A stretch of 64,000 bases of DNA from Gloeobacter kilaueensis JS1. GTDB taxonomy: Bacteria > Cyanobacteriota > Cyanobacteriia > Gloeobacterales > Gloeobacteraceae. Every line of letters starts with the position of its first letter. Position 1 is the stretch's first letter. The DNA lies in the NCBI RefSeq assembly GCF_000484535.1, contig NC_022600.1:2294001-2358000 (forward strand), given 5' to 3'. Below, piece after piece: positions 17,901 through 25,316 of this stretch. The notes below the pieces were generated by a model. The model had not been told where the DNA came from. It did not search any database and worked only from the letters and a program-made list of their open reading frames with translations. The translations under genes were made by a program, and so were the position numbers.

Positions 17901-18977
17901 CACTCTTCCCAGTAGCTCGCGGAAGCTCGGTTCACCGCCCAGGTCCGTTCGTAGAACCAGCGTGTTGACGAAAAAGCCGATCAAAGGCTCGATTTCTGAG
18001 CGGTTGCGGTTGGCGATGAGTGAACCGACCAGCAGATCGGATTGATGGGTGTAGCGAAACAGCAGCACCTTGAAGGCAGCGAGGAGCACCATGAAGAGCG
18101 TCGCTCCTTCCTGGGCAGCCAGGCGATTCAGGCCCGGCAGCAGGGAACTGGGAATGGGGAAGCTGTGGGTTCTGCCCCGGTAGCTCTGGACGGGGGGACG
18201 GGAGTGATCGGAGGGGAGGGTGAGGACCGTCGGTGCGCCGGTGAGTTTTTGCTGCCAGTAGGTGAGTTGTTCCTTGTAGGCTTCGCTCGTGAGCCATTGC
18301 TGTTGCCAGGCTGCAAAATCGCTGTACTGAATCGGCAAATCGGGCAGCGTAGCCCCTTCTCCCCGGCGGTGCGCTTCGTAGAGAATCGCCAGTTCGCGGA
18401 TGAGCACGCCCAGCGACCAGCCGTCGCTGATGATGTGGTGCATGGTGAGAATCAAGATGTGCTCTTCGTCGGCCAGACGGAGCAACTGCACCCGCAGCAG
18501 TGGTCCCTGGGCGAGGTCGAAGGGCCGGGTCGCTTCTTCGTCGGTGAGACGCCGCGATTCTCTCTGCCGCTCCCCCGCTTTCAGGTGGCTCAGATCCTGA
18601 ATGGGCAGGGTGAAGGGCCGGTGGGGAGCAACCACCTGCACAGGTTCGCCCTCGCAGTTCACGAACGTCGTGCGCAGGCTGTCGTGGCGGCGGATCACCG
18701 CATCGAGGCTGCGCTCGAAGGCAGGAATGTCAAGTTTGCCCTGAATGTGAATGCCGCCGGGGATCGTGTAGACGGAGGTGCCGGGTTCGAGTTGATCGAG
18801 GAACCAGAGCCGCTGCTGGGCAAAGGAGAGCGGAGCCGGGCCAGCCTCCTCCGGGCGGCGCGGAATGGCGGTGTTACCGCCCGGCTGGGCGGCAATGCCT
18901 TCCTCCGCGAGCATCAGATCGAGCAGGGCGCGCTTGGCGGCGGACAGTCCCAATCGGCGTTTTGGAGTCCCACTCAT
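14904..18977 (-). CDS. Single-module nonribosomal peptide synthetase (C-A-T-TE), predicted valine-activating
   Basis: 1357 residues. Condensation domain about 45-470 with HHIISDG (180-186). Adenylation domain about 510-1000 with YTSGSTGIPKG, GYGPTE and the NGKLDR lysine. Carrier domain about 1015-1080 with phosphopantetheine serine S1046 in DLGGNSL. Thioesterase about 1095-1350 with GYSMG (S1175), D1202 and H1328. Reading the binding pocket by alignment to GrsA gives D-A-F-W-L-G-G-T-F-K, one conservative change (I to L) from the classical valine code. The condensation domain precedes the only adenylation domain, so an acyl, aryl or other carrier-bound donor must come in trans, or the module works iteratively. 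No MbtH or phosphopantetheinyl transferase is in the window. Preceded by AAGGAA; coupled to the exporter. Confidence 0.95.
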   Translation of the reverse strand: MSGTPKRRLGLSAAKRALLDLMLAEEGIAAQPGGNTAIPRRPEEAGPAPLSFAQQRLWFLDQLEPGTSVYTIPGGIHIQGKLDIPAFERSLDAVIRRHDSLRTTFVNCEGEPVQVVAPHRPFTLPIQDLSHLKAGERQRESRRLTDEEATRPFDLAQGPLLRVQLLRLADEEHILILTMHHIISDGWSLGVLIRELAILYEAHRRGEGATLPDLPIQYSDFAAWQQQWLTSEAYKEQLTYWQQKLTGAPTVLTLPSDHSRPPVQSYRGRTHSFPIPSSLLPGLNRLAAQEGATLFMVLLAAFKVLLFRYTHQSDLLVGSLIANRNRSEIEPLIGFFVNTLVLRTDLGGEPSFRELLGRVRQTTLGAYAHQDLPFEKVVDYLKPERTLSHAPLFQVMFVLQNMPMHAAANDDGPRFTPLEFPNPISKFDLLLTMLETSQELGATFQYNTDLFEPETIERMAGHLLTLLESLVANPDQAITSLPLLTAQEIQLFSQWNATDRDYPRHLCIHQLFEQQVERTPEATALVWGKEKLSYRELNHRANQLAHHLQSLGVGAEVPVGICLERSPELIVSLLAVLKAGGAYLPLDPAYPSERLAFMIQDAGLNVVLGQSLPNNLLNLPATHFIDIDHLELANLPTANLSTTVRGENLAYVLYTSGSTGIPKGVLTPHRAVLRLLLNNPFFEVEEDETFLQLAPVAFDASTFEIWAPLLHGATLVLAPARKLSLAEIAQLIEAHHITTLWLTAGLFHLMLTEQLPTLAKVRQLLAGGDVLSLPHVRKLLEQPGERVVINGYGPTESTTFACCYRMDRNTQLEGSVPIGKPIANTRVYVLDARAELVPVGVVGELFIGGDGLARGYLNRPELTAEKFVSDPFSESGGKLYRSGDLARWRAEGVLEFVGRLDNQVKLRGFRIELAEVEAALVSYPDLREATATVWQNETTGDRSLVAYVVGEEDRPLPAVQLRAYLKERLPEYMIPSLFVALPQLPLTANGKLDRAALPDPFLVARPSAQVPPRTPLELQLVQIWEELLALKPIGVTDNFFDLGGNSLLAVHLLARIQKQLDLKLPLAAFFRSATIESLAQQLQGSAPAPSSPLVTLQPLGKELPFFCVHPAGGGVLCLVDLARQSGAERPFYGLQVPAVDQEVELHASVESMAADYLQALRAVQPHGPYALGGYSMGAAVAFEMALRLEAEGERVAVLVVLDLAAPGSEERQDGSDESAILADLARGLRVPLTESELRNCEQPEERLRLFVEKAQAVHALPPDVDLILARRLLDVYRINLLALARYRPATAIAAPVALFEAGEERNFAPGWQPLTRAGLTSYRVPGDHDSCLFEPQVTVLAARLSECLAAHTSGGKG

Positions 18978-19152
18978 CGGTCGATTCCTTTTTGAGCACT
19001 GATTCCTGACTGACTGACAAACACCATCAAAAGCTGCTTTCCATAAGACTGTCCATCGTCGCCTTCAAGAAAGGCCGTCTCGGAGCGTCTTCGCAATCGA
19101 TAGAGGTGCAAGCCCGTAGTTATGCTAGATAGTGTTTCGTCCAGTCAACCAC

Positions 19153-20511
19153 TTAAGCAGTGCCCAGGGCTGTCCACTGGGCTTTTGCCTTGTCGAGGGA
19201 TTCATCGAATTCTTTTTCGGCTTCGGAGTCGGCGACGATCCCTGCTCCCACCTGGCCCCAGACCTGATGGCCAGACTTTAGGAGGGTGCGGATGAGAATG
19301 TTGAGATCCAGGTCGCCTGTGCGGTCGAGGTAGCCGCAGGAGCCATAAAAAAGCGAGCGGCGCACCGGTTCGAGCTGCTCGATAATTTCCATGCAGCGCA
19401 CCTTCGGGCAGCCGGTGATCGTACCGCCCGGAAAGACGGCGCGCACCAGATCGAGGGCGTCGTAGCCCGGCTGCAGTTCGCCGACGATATTCGAGACGAT
19501 GTGCATGACGTGGGAGTAGCGCTCGATGCTCAATAGCTCATCGACCTCGACACTACCGGGCTGACAGACGCGCCCGAGGTCGTTGCGCTCGAGATCGACC
19601 AGCATGATGTGCTCAGCCCGCTCCTTGGGGCTTAAGAGCAACTCCGCTTCGAGGGCGCTGTCGCCCTCGAGGGTCTGGCCACGCGGTCGGGTACCGGCGA
19701 TGGGGCGGGTACTGACGGCCCTGCCGCGCAGGGAGACCAGCCGCTCCGGCGAGCAGCTGATCATCTCACCGAAGGGCGTGCGCCAGTAGCTGGCAAAAGG
19801 CGAAGGATTAAGCTGGGCCAGCCGCCGGTAGAGCTGCCAACCCCCGCCCGTCCACTCCAGGGCAAAGCGCAGCGAAAGATTGCCCTGGAAGATGTCCCCA
19901 GCGGCGATGTGCTCTTTGATCCGGTGGACGGCCTGCAAAAAATCGTCGCGCACGGGCAGGAGCAGGGGGCTGCTCGCCGCTGGGGGAGCAGGGGCCGCGC
20001 CGAGTGCCGGTGTCTCCAGCCGCTTGCGCCAGTACGGCCAGCTGCGCTTGCGCTCCGGCTGCTGGGAGGTAGGGCAGAGGGCGAGCCAGAGCTGATCTTC
20101 GGCGTGATCGGCGACAGCAAAGACCGTCGGCTCAAACCACCAGGCCACCGGAAAGGGCAGCGCGTCGGCGCGCCGATAAGCGAGCCTCTCGATCTCCCAG
20201 GCCAGGTCGTAGCCAAACCAGCCTACCAATCCGCCGCGAAAGGGCAGCGACCGGTACTCTTCGGGCAGTGGGGCAAGGGTGCGGGCCGTGGCCAGCCAGT
20301 CTTTTAACGTCGGTAGAACCCTGCCCAGGGGCGGCACGAGAATCTGGGCCGGACAGGCCGCCAGAATCGAGTAGCGGCCCGTGCGCGGGGTGAGCTGGGG
20401 GCTTTCGAGGAGCACGGCGATTGCCTCGTCGCCAAAGAGGCAATCGAACAGATCCGCGCCCGTGCGCCCGGCCAGGGGCAACGACAGCCAGCACCAATCA
20501 GAGCACAACAT
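19153..20511 (-). CDS. Chorismate-utilising synthase, anthranilate/aminodeoxychorismate synthase component I family
   Basis: 452 residues. The chorismate-binding domain covers the C-terminal 260 residues with PIAGTRPRG, ERNDLGRV, FPGGTITGCPK and the GSCGYLD segment. The PIAGT form (alanine) is the TrpE type; PabB enzymes usually have PIKGT with a catalytic lysine. The length is shorter than many TrpE proteins and the N-terminal domain is divergent, so TrpE and a lysine-free PabB both remain possible. It lies 175 bp upstream of the NRPS gene on the same strand; this could be chance, or it could supply a chorismate-derived unit. Confidence 0.88.
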   Translation of the reverse strand: MLCSDWCWLSLPLAGRTGADLFDCLFGDEAIAVLLESPQLTPRTGRYSILAACPAQILVPPLGRVLPTLKDWLATARTLAPLPEEYRSLPFRGGLVGWFGYDLAWEIERLAYRRADALPFPVAWWFEPTVFAVADHAEDQLWLALCPTSQQPERKRSWPYWRKRLETPALGAAPAPPAASSPLLLPVRDDFLQAVHRIKEHIAAGDIFQGNLSLRFALEWTGGGWQLYRRLAQLNPSPFASYWRTPFGEMISCSPERLVSLRGRAVSTRPIAGTRPRGQTLEGDSALEAELLLSPKERAEHIMLVDLERNDLGRVCQPGSVEVDELLSIERYSHVMHIVSNIVGELQPGYDALDLVRAVFPGGTITGCPKVRCMEIIEQLEPVRRSLFYGSCGYLDRTGDLDLNILIRTLLKSGHQVWGQVGAGIVADSEAEKEFDESLDKAKAQWTALGTA

Positions 20512-20634
20512 CTGCTATGGCAGCCCTGCAATCTCCTGGCCTTATTCTCACCCGAGGGCGAGGATGTGCCAAACTCAGGCGCATATGTCAAAGTGAGAGC
20601 AGTCTGCGATTCCGCTACCTGTCCGCCTGTGTCT

Positions 20635-21525
20635 ATGAACGTTATTCCGCCTTCTTCACCGGTTGATTTCGATAAACTGCCCATTCCTGAAGACGAGCCC
20701 CAAACACCTTTTCCTGCGCCCAGCGAACCGCTGCAGTACCGCGCTATCGGCATCGTGCGTGGCCGCTACGAGCCTTCGGAGGAGCGCCTGACCCAGGGCA
20801 AGCTGATTACCGGCGACGGCGTCGAGATCGACGCTGTGCTCTTGGGCCGTGTCCTCAGCCTGGTGCGCAAGCACCTCGATCTGAGCGTCGAGCACCCCTG
20901 GGTCGTCTACCCGCGCACCCGCGACGGCGGTGGCCTGCACACCCAGATCGTCGGAGTCTGGTCGCTCAATCCCAACGGTCTTAAGCCCGAAAAGTCCGAC
21001 GACGACGAGGAGGGCGAGGACGACGAGGACGAGGACGAGGACGAGGGCGGCAAATCAACGCTGCTTTTCTCGACCGCCAACCTCGAAGGGGTGGACGGTT
21101 TCTTTTCGATCCGGGGCGAGGTCACCTTCCAATCGGAGCAGGAAAACTTTATCCTGCTCAAGATCCGCCAGCAGAGCAAGAAAAAAAAGCCAGGCCGGGC
21201 TTTCAAGCTGCGCCTCGAAGGGTTGCTGCCGGAAGACGCCCGTGGCAAGTTCTGGGATCTGGCGGTGCGGCGGACGGACGAAGCACTGCACATCCTCGAC
21301 GGTACTCTGGTCGCTGTCCTGCCCAAGCCACCGGCCAAGCGCCGGGGTGGCCCCGGTGGCAGACCCGGCGGCGGGGGCGGACGGGGTGGTTTTCAGCGCA
21401 GTAGCCGTCCTGGTGAGGGCGGTGGGATCAGACCGCGCTCAGCCGATCGAGCAGGCGAGGGGGGCGGGCTCATCAAGCCGGAGCGGCCCTATCGCTCCTT
21501 CGATCGCCGCTCGCGGCCCGAATAG
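20635..21525 (+). CDS. Conserved acidic/RGG-tailed protein, possible RNA-binding
   Basis: 296 residues from ATG at 20635 (MNVIPPSS); an earlier GTG/ATG frame at 20566 adds an unlikely leader. The core (about 30-225) includes YRAIGIVRGRYEPSEE and FFSIRGEVTFQSE, interrupted by a run of 18 nearly pure Asp/Glu residues. The C-terminal 75 residues are Gly/Arg-rich with GRPGGGGGRGGF-type repeats, as in RNA-binding proteins. Cyanobacteria carry related uncharacterised proteins, some shown without the tail. Divergent from the chorismate enzyme. Confidence 0.7.
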   Translation: MNVIPPSSPVDFDKLPIPEDEPQTPFPAPSEPLQYRAIGIVRGRYEPSEERLTQGKLITGDGVEIDAVLLGRVLSLVRKHLDLSVEHPWVVYPRTRDGGGLHTQIVGVWSLNPNGLKPEKSDDDEEGEDDEDEDEDEGGKSTLLFSTANLEGVDGFFSIRGEVTFQSEQENFILLKIRQQSKKKKPGRAFKLRLEGLLPEDARGKFWDLAVRRTDEALHILDGTLVAVLPKPPAKRRGGPGGRPGGGGGRGGFQRSSRPGEGGGIRPRSADRAGEGGGLIKPERPYRSFDRRSRPE

Positions 21526-21531
21526 CGCTGT

Positions 21532-22716
21532 TCAATCCACCACGAGGCGGCGGAACTGCTTCTTGCCGACCTGGAGTACAGCGTTCTGAATTGCTGCCGC
21601 TTCAGCAATCTCGTATTGGGGATCGCTCACTTTTTGTTGATCCAGGCGCACCGCCCCATTCTTGATCTGGCGCATTCCTTCGGAGACGCTCGGGGTCAGT
21701 CCGGCAAGCTGGAGGATCTTTGCCAGACGCACCGGAAAGACAAGGCTGCCCAGTTGCACCTCAGGGACGTTTTCTCCTGCGCCGCTACCAAATAGCAGGC
21801 TTGCTGCATCCTTCTGGGCCTGAACGGCCTGGGCGGGGGAATGCAGCAGGCTGGTGATCGCAAGGGCAAGGGCTTTTTGCCGCTCGCGGGCCGTAGCGGG
21901 AAGCTGTTGCACCGGCATGTCCGTGAGTAGCTCGAAGTAGGTGTCCACCAGGGCGTCGGGCGTCTTTTCGAGTTTCGAGTACATCGTGAGCGGATCTTCG
22001 GTGAACCCAACGTAGTTGTCGAGGGACTTGGACATTTTTTTAACGCCATCCAGGCCCACCAGTAGCGGTACGGTGAGAGCCAGTTGGGGGGCTTTGCCGT
22101 AGAGCGCCTGCAGATGACGGCCCATCAGCAGATTAAAGCGCTGGTCGGTGCCGCCCAGTTCGATATCGGCGTCGAGGGCCACCGAGTCGTAGCCCTGCAG
22201 CAGCGGATAGAGAAATTCGTGCAGGTAGATGGCCGTGTCCTGCTCGTAGCGCTGGCGAAAGTCCTCCTTGGCGAGCATCTGGGCGACGCTGGTCGAGGCG
22301 AGAATGCGAATGATCTGCGATAAATCCAGCCCCCCCAGCCACTCGCTGTTGTCGCGGACCTCCAGCCTGTCAAAATCGAGGACGAGCCGCGCCTGGTCGA
22401 GGTAGGTCCGGGCATTTGCTTTGACTTCATCTGCACTGAGTCGCGGGCGCGTCTCCGATTTGCCCGTCGGATCGCCGATCTGGGCAGTAAAGCCGCCGAT
22501 GAGCAAGATGGCCGTGTGCCCCAGATCTTGAAACTGCCTGAGCTTGCGCAGCACGACAGCGTGGCCGAGGTGCAGGTCTGGCCGGGTGGGGTCGATCCCC
22601 AGTTTGACGCGCAGCGGTTTACCGGTGTTTAACCGCTCGGCGAGGGCCTGGGCTCCGCCGGGAAAAATCTCCGCCACCCCCTGCTCGCTCAGGCGCTGAA
22701 ATTGCTCTTGGTCCAT
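21532..22716 (-). CDS. tyrS: Tyrosyl-tRNA synthetase (TyrRZ type)
   Basis: 394 residues from ATG at 22716; an in-frame upstream extension to 22776 is unlikely because it overlaps the ycf51 3' end. Class I signatures: HLGH in DLHLGHAVV and KMSKS in [11 protein letters not shown]-terminal S4-like RNA-binding part ([10 protein letters not shown]). It charges tRNA-Tyr. The stop is 6 bp from the end of the convergent acidic/RGG gene. Confidence 0.96.
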   Translation of the reverse strand: MDQEQFQRLSEQGVAEIFPGGAQALAERLNTGKPLRVKLGIDPTRPDLHLGHAVVLRKLRQFQDLGHTAILLIGGFTAQIGDPTGKSETRPRLSADEVKANARTYLDQARLVLDFDRLEVRDNSEWLGGLDLSQIIRILASTSVAQMLAKEDFRQRYEQDTAIYLHEFLYPLLQGYDSVALDADIELGGTDQRFNLLMGRHLQALYGKAPQLALTVPLLVGLDGVKKMSKSLDNYVGFTEDPLTMYSKLEKTPDALVDTYFELLTDMPVQQLPATARERQKALALAITSLLHSPAQAVQAQKDAASLLFGSGAGENVPEVQLGSLVFPVRLAKILQLAGLTPSVSEGMRQIKNGAVRLDQQKVSDPQYEIAEAAAIQNAVLQVGKKQFRRLVVD

Positions 22717-22744
22717 GTCAAAAAAATGTTCCGCTACCGCTTTC

Positions 22745-23281
22745 TTATTTAACGGGCTGCTTGCCCTGGGCGGCAATCGCCCCTGCCCGCGCCAGCGCCT
22801 CGCGATCGATGCGGATGCGCGGCTCGGTATTGCTGCTGCCGAACTGGCGCTCCAGCGTGCCTACCGGGATGATCTGGCTTACGCCGGGGCGGGGATGGAC
22901 GATCGTGCGCGCCTGCAGCACAAAGGTCCGATCCGAGATTACCCGGCCACTGGAACCGGTATCGATCGCCGCCTGGCGGAGGGTTTTTTCGAGCGCCTCG
23001 AGGCTAATCGTCGCGGCGACGGCAATCACCGCCCGGCTGCCGCCGCGATCGAAGACGACAGAAAATTTCTCTGCCCCGGGGATGCGCTGGCGGACGATCG
23101 AAGGGAGGATGGCGAGCGTCCAGACGCCGGAGGTGAGGACGACTAAAAAGGCGGTGACACCGAAGGCGCGAAAGCGCCAGGGCTGCTTGGTGAGCCAGCT
23201 CACCAGGGTCGCCACCGCACAGAGGATGGTGACGATACCGAGGATGTTGCCGGCGGTCGTAAATAATCCCGAAAAATTCAT
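22745..23281 (-). CDS. ycf51: Ycf51 family protein (DUF2518)
   Basis: 178 residues from ATG at 23281 ([12 protein letters not shown]). Two membrane segments ([16 protein letters not shown] and [17 protein letters not shown]) precede a soluble domain with [23 protein letters not shown] and [18 protein letters not shown], which match the Ycf51/DUF2518 family conserved in cyanobacteria and some plastids. Function unknown. Followed by tyrS on the same strand after about 28 bp. Confidence 0.85.
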   Translation of the reverse strand: MNFSGLFTTAGNILGIVTILCAVATLVSWLTKQPWRFRAFGVTAFLVVLTSGVWTLAILPSIVRQRIPGAEKFSVVFDRGGSRAVIAVAATISLEALEKTLRQAAIDTGSSGRVISDRTFVLQARTIVHPRPGVSQIIPVGTLERQFGSSNTEPRIRIDREALARAGAIAAQGKQPVK

Positions 23282-23390
23282 CTTCGATCGCGGTGGGACT
23301 CTTTCATGTTCGTCCAAAAATACGGTGCCGGTGGGCTCGATGCCCGATCGGGGTCCACAATGAAAGGGAGATTTTATCGACACCGCCTGT

Positions 23391-23654
23391 ATGCTGCCCG
23401 AAGATGTGCGCGAGCTGATTCTCGAAGCGTTCCCCGATGCCGTCGTCGAGGTGCAGGATCTGACCGGCACCGGCGATCACTTTGCAGCGACAATCGTCTC
23501 AGAAAGATTCAGCGGCCTGCCGATGATCAAGCAGCACCGGCTGGTCAACCAGGCTCTGCTGGACTACCTCGAAGATGGCCGCATCCACGCGCTCGCCCTC
23601 AAGACCTTTTCGCCCGAGCAGTGGCAACGCGCCTCGGTGCAACTGGAATCTTAA
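23391..23654 (+). CDS. BolA/IbaG family protein
   Basis: 87 residues. The BolA class II fold is recognisable: VRELILEAFPDAVVEVQDLTG followed by DHFAATIVSERFSGLPMIKQHRLV and an IHALALKTFSPEQW end, with His/Cys-region ligands as His in GDHF and KQHR. BolA proteins bind iron-sulfur clusters together with monothiol glutaredoxins. It is divergent from ycf51 and 12 bp ahead of the next exported gene. Confidence 0.92.
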   Translation: MLPEDVRELILEAFPDAVVEVQDLTGTGDHFAATIVSERFSGLPMIKQHRLVNQALLDYLEDGRIHALALKTFSPEQWQRASVQLES

Positions 23655-23666
23655 GGGGAGCGGGAG

Positions 23667-24071
23667 GTGCGCAGCGTCTGCCTGCTTATCGTGCTCCTCG
23701 CGCTGATCGCCGGGCCAGTGATAGCCCGACCGGCAAAGCGGGTCCAGTTGCAACTGTCAGCCCACCGGCCTGGAGCGGGAGCAGCCTATCTCGCCGCCAC
23801 CCTCCAGCCGCGCCACTACCGCTTCGCCGCCCGCAAGCCCCGGCTGGAGCGCATCGCCCGGCGGATTGGCAAGACGGCAATTCCCACTTTCTTTGCAGGG
23901 CCGCCCCCCGGCTTCAGCCTCGATCGCACCCTTCGCAATACCGGGTACGACACACTCGCGATCTTGCTCTGGCCCCTTGGCCTGGGTCGCGCTCAGATCG
24001 AATATCTCGCCGATCGGGGCTTCGAGGCGGCAAGTGGCCAGAACGTCCGCCTCTTCGAGGCGAAGTGGTAA
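23667..24071 (+). CDS. Exported hypothetical protein at the left edge of the island
   Basis: 134 residues from GTG at 23667, preceded by GGGAGCGGGAGG. Signal peptide (SVCLLIVLLALIAGPVIA). The mature part is basic, with a possible membrane-associated segment near 100 (TLAILLWPLGLG). The last ten codons (QNVRLFEAKW) plus stop lie in a 33-bp sequence repeated exactly at 28801, which suggests that this 3' end was the integration site of the following island. No known family. Confidence 0.65.
   Translation: MRSVCLLIVLLALIAGPVIARPAKRVQLQLSAHRPGAGAAYLAATLQPRHYRFAARKPRLERIARRIGKTAIPTFFAGPPPGFSLDRTLRNTGYDTLAILLWPLGLGRAQIEYLADRGFEAASGQNVRLFEAKW
24037..24069 (+). repeat. 33-bp direct repeat, left copy (attL-like)
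   Basis: Identical to 28801-28833. It contains the hairpin CGCCTC-TTC-GAGGCG. It codes for the C-terminus of the gene at 23667 and continues into its TAA stop. Confidence 0.85.
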
Positions 24072-24998
24072 TAATCCACCCAGCGCAGCTCGTGGCGATA
24101 GACGATGATCTGCCGGATTAGTTAAACAGATCAAGTTCTTGAAGACAATTGTGTCTAAAATTGGGACACCTTTTAGCAGAGATATCTCTTGCTTCCTGAG
24201 AATGGGGATAAGCCATTGAGCGGGTGAGCCAGATCCTGTAGCTCTGCCAAAAAGAGCTGTTAGGGTTGATTGTCCAGCCGGATGTCTCTAACAACCCCCT
24301 GCATCCGATCGATGAGAGCTACTCCCAAGTAGATGAACGATGGCCCGGCTGTGCGCTTCTGCATCGTCAGCAGACCCGCAAACTCGATGTCCGGCCACTG
24401 CCGCCAGAAAGTTGAGTGGCTGCAATCGGCATACTGAGCAATGGTGGCTGCTGAGGCGTAGCAGTGGCCGTACTGGTCCATTAGGCCAATCACCATCTGC
24501 ACGATGCAGCTAATTGTGTAGAGGCGGGTGCTACTGATAGCGTGATTGACCAGCCCTTTCCAGTGCATGTCTACGGCCAGTTCTTTGCACAGCTCAGCAG
24601 CAGCTGTCTTCGTCTGGGTGTGGGCCTTGGTTGAGATCCGATGGTTCTAAGCGAGGAGTGCAACGGGCGCTCTGCTGAAGACGGGCTTGAAATGCGTTGT
24701 GTCCAGCACTCTCAAGGCGCACTGTGGCGGCATACACTATACGTGGACTCCAAGCGGTTTTGGCGCTTGAGAAGCATCTGAGTCCAAGCAGAGGCACAAG
24801 CCTTTAAGGGCACCTTCCAGGTCTATGCCTGGATGGGTTTATTAATCATGAATAGTGCAGCGTACACACTAGATATAGCGTGATACTTTTCTGTGTAATC
24901 GACGCTTGGTTCATCATAGATTCATCATATCTTCATAAGAATCTATATCTATATCTAGTATTTTGTGGATAAAGATCGTATTTGTTCGAGGTATAGAC
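24072..24998. other. Mostly non-coding stretch of 927 bp at the start of the island
   Basis: Apart from the broken HTH frame (24260-24645) I find no believable gene. From about 24840 the DNA becomes AT-rich, continuing into the WYL-like gene. Confidence 0.6.
24260..24645 (-). pseudogene. Broken helix-turn-helix (HTH_36-like replication/regulatory) gene
   Basis: A frame open from about 24645, after an in-frame stop, down to the stop at 24260. There is no start codon before an internal ATG at 24568. The segment IGLMDQYGHCYASAATIAQ followed by ADCSHSTFWRQWPDIEFAG has the layout of winged HTH_36 domains (length-matched helix, A.IA..A..S..T..R....E.AGLL). Such domains occur in plasmid or phage replication and regulatory proteins. 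The missing start and N-terminus suggest a decayed mobile-element gene. Confidence 0.4.
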
Positions 24999-25316
24999 AT
25001 GGCTGACACATATGAGATTATTGCTAACGCAATCCGCAACAAACAGCAGATTATTGCAACGTATGATGGGCATGAAAGAGAGCTTTGTCCGCATTCACTT
25101 GGCACAAAAAATGGTACTTTACAATGTTTGTTTTATCAGTTTGGTGGATACAGTAGTAAAGGTAAAATTGAACCGGGCTCCTCAAATAATTGGCGATGTT
25201 TGTCACTTAGCAAATTGTCGAATGTAAAAACTAGAGATGGAAACTGGTATACAGCATACAACCATAGTAGACCAAATTCATGTATTGATAATGTGGAGAT
25301 TGAAGTAACTAGTTAA
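24999..25316 (+). CDS. Small WYL-like/SH3-barrel protein
   Basis: 105 residues from ATG at 24999 (MADTYEIIANAIRN). The N-terminal helix followed by KQQIIATYDGHERELCPHSLG and later NWRCLSLSKLSNV resembles the WYL-type fold, where a small ligand-binding barrel begins with xAIRxxxQIxxxYxGxxRxxxPH. Here no DNA-binding domain is attached. Clearly AT-rich. Its stop overlaps by 4 bp the stop of the convergent OLD-family gene, so the two 3' ends are interlocked. Possibly a ligand sensor of a defence pair; function unproven. Confidence 0.65.
   Translation: MADTYEIIANAIRNKQQIIATYDGHERELCPHSLGTKNGTLQCLFYQFGGYSSKGKIEPGSSNNWRCLSLSKLSNVKTRDGNWYTAYNHSRPNSCIDNVEIEVTS

Noticed and set aside
19153-20511. Salicylate or isochorismate synthase as product of the chorismate gene
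   Set aside because: The PIAGT motif and the length fit anthranilate/aminodeoxychorismate component I better.
24594-24797. 67-aa minus frame in the island's left part
   Set aside because: Composition looks random; no start signal or domain.
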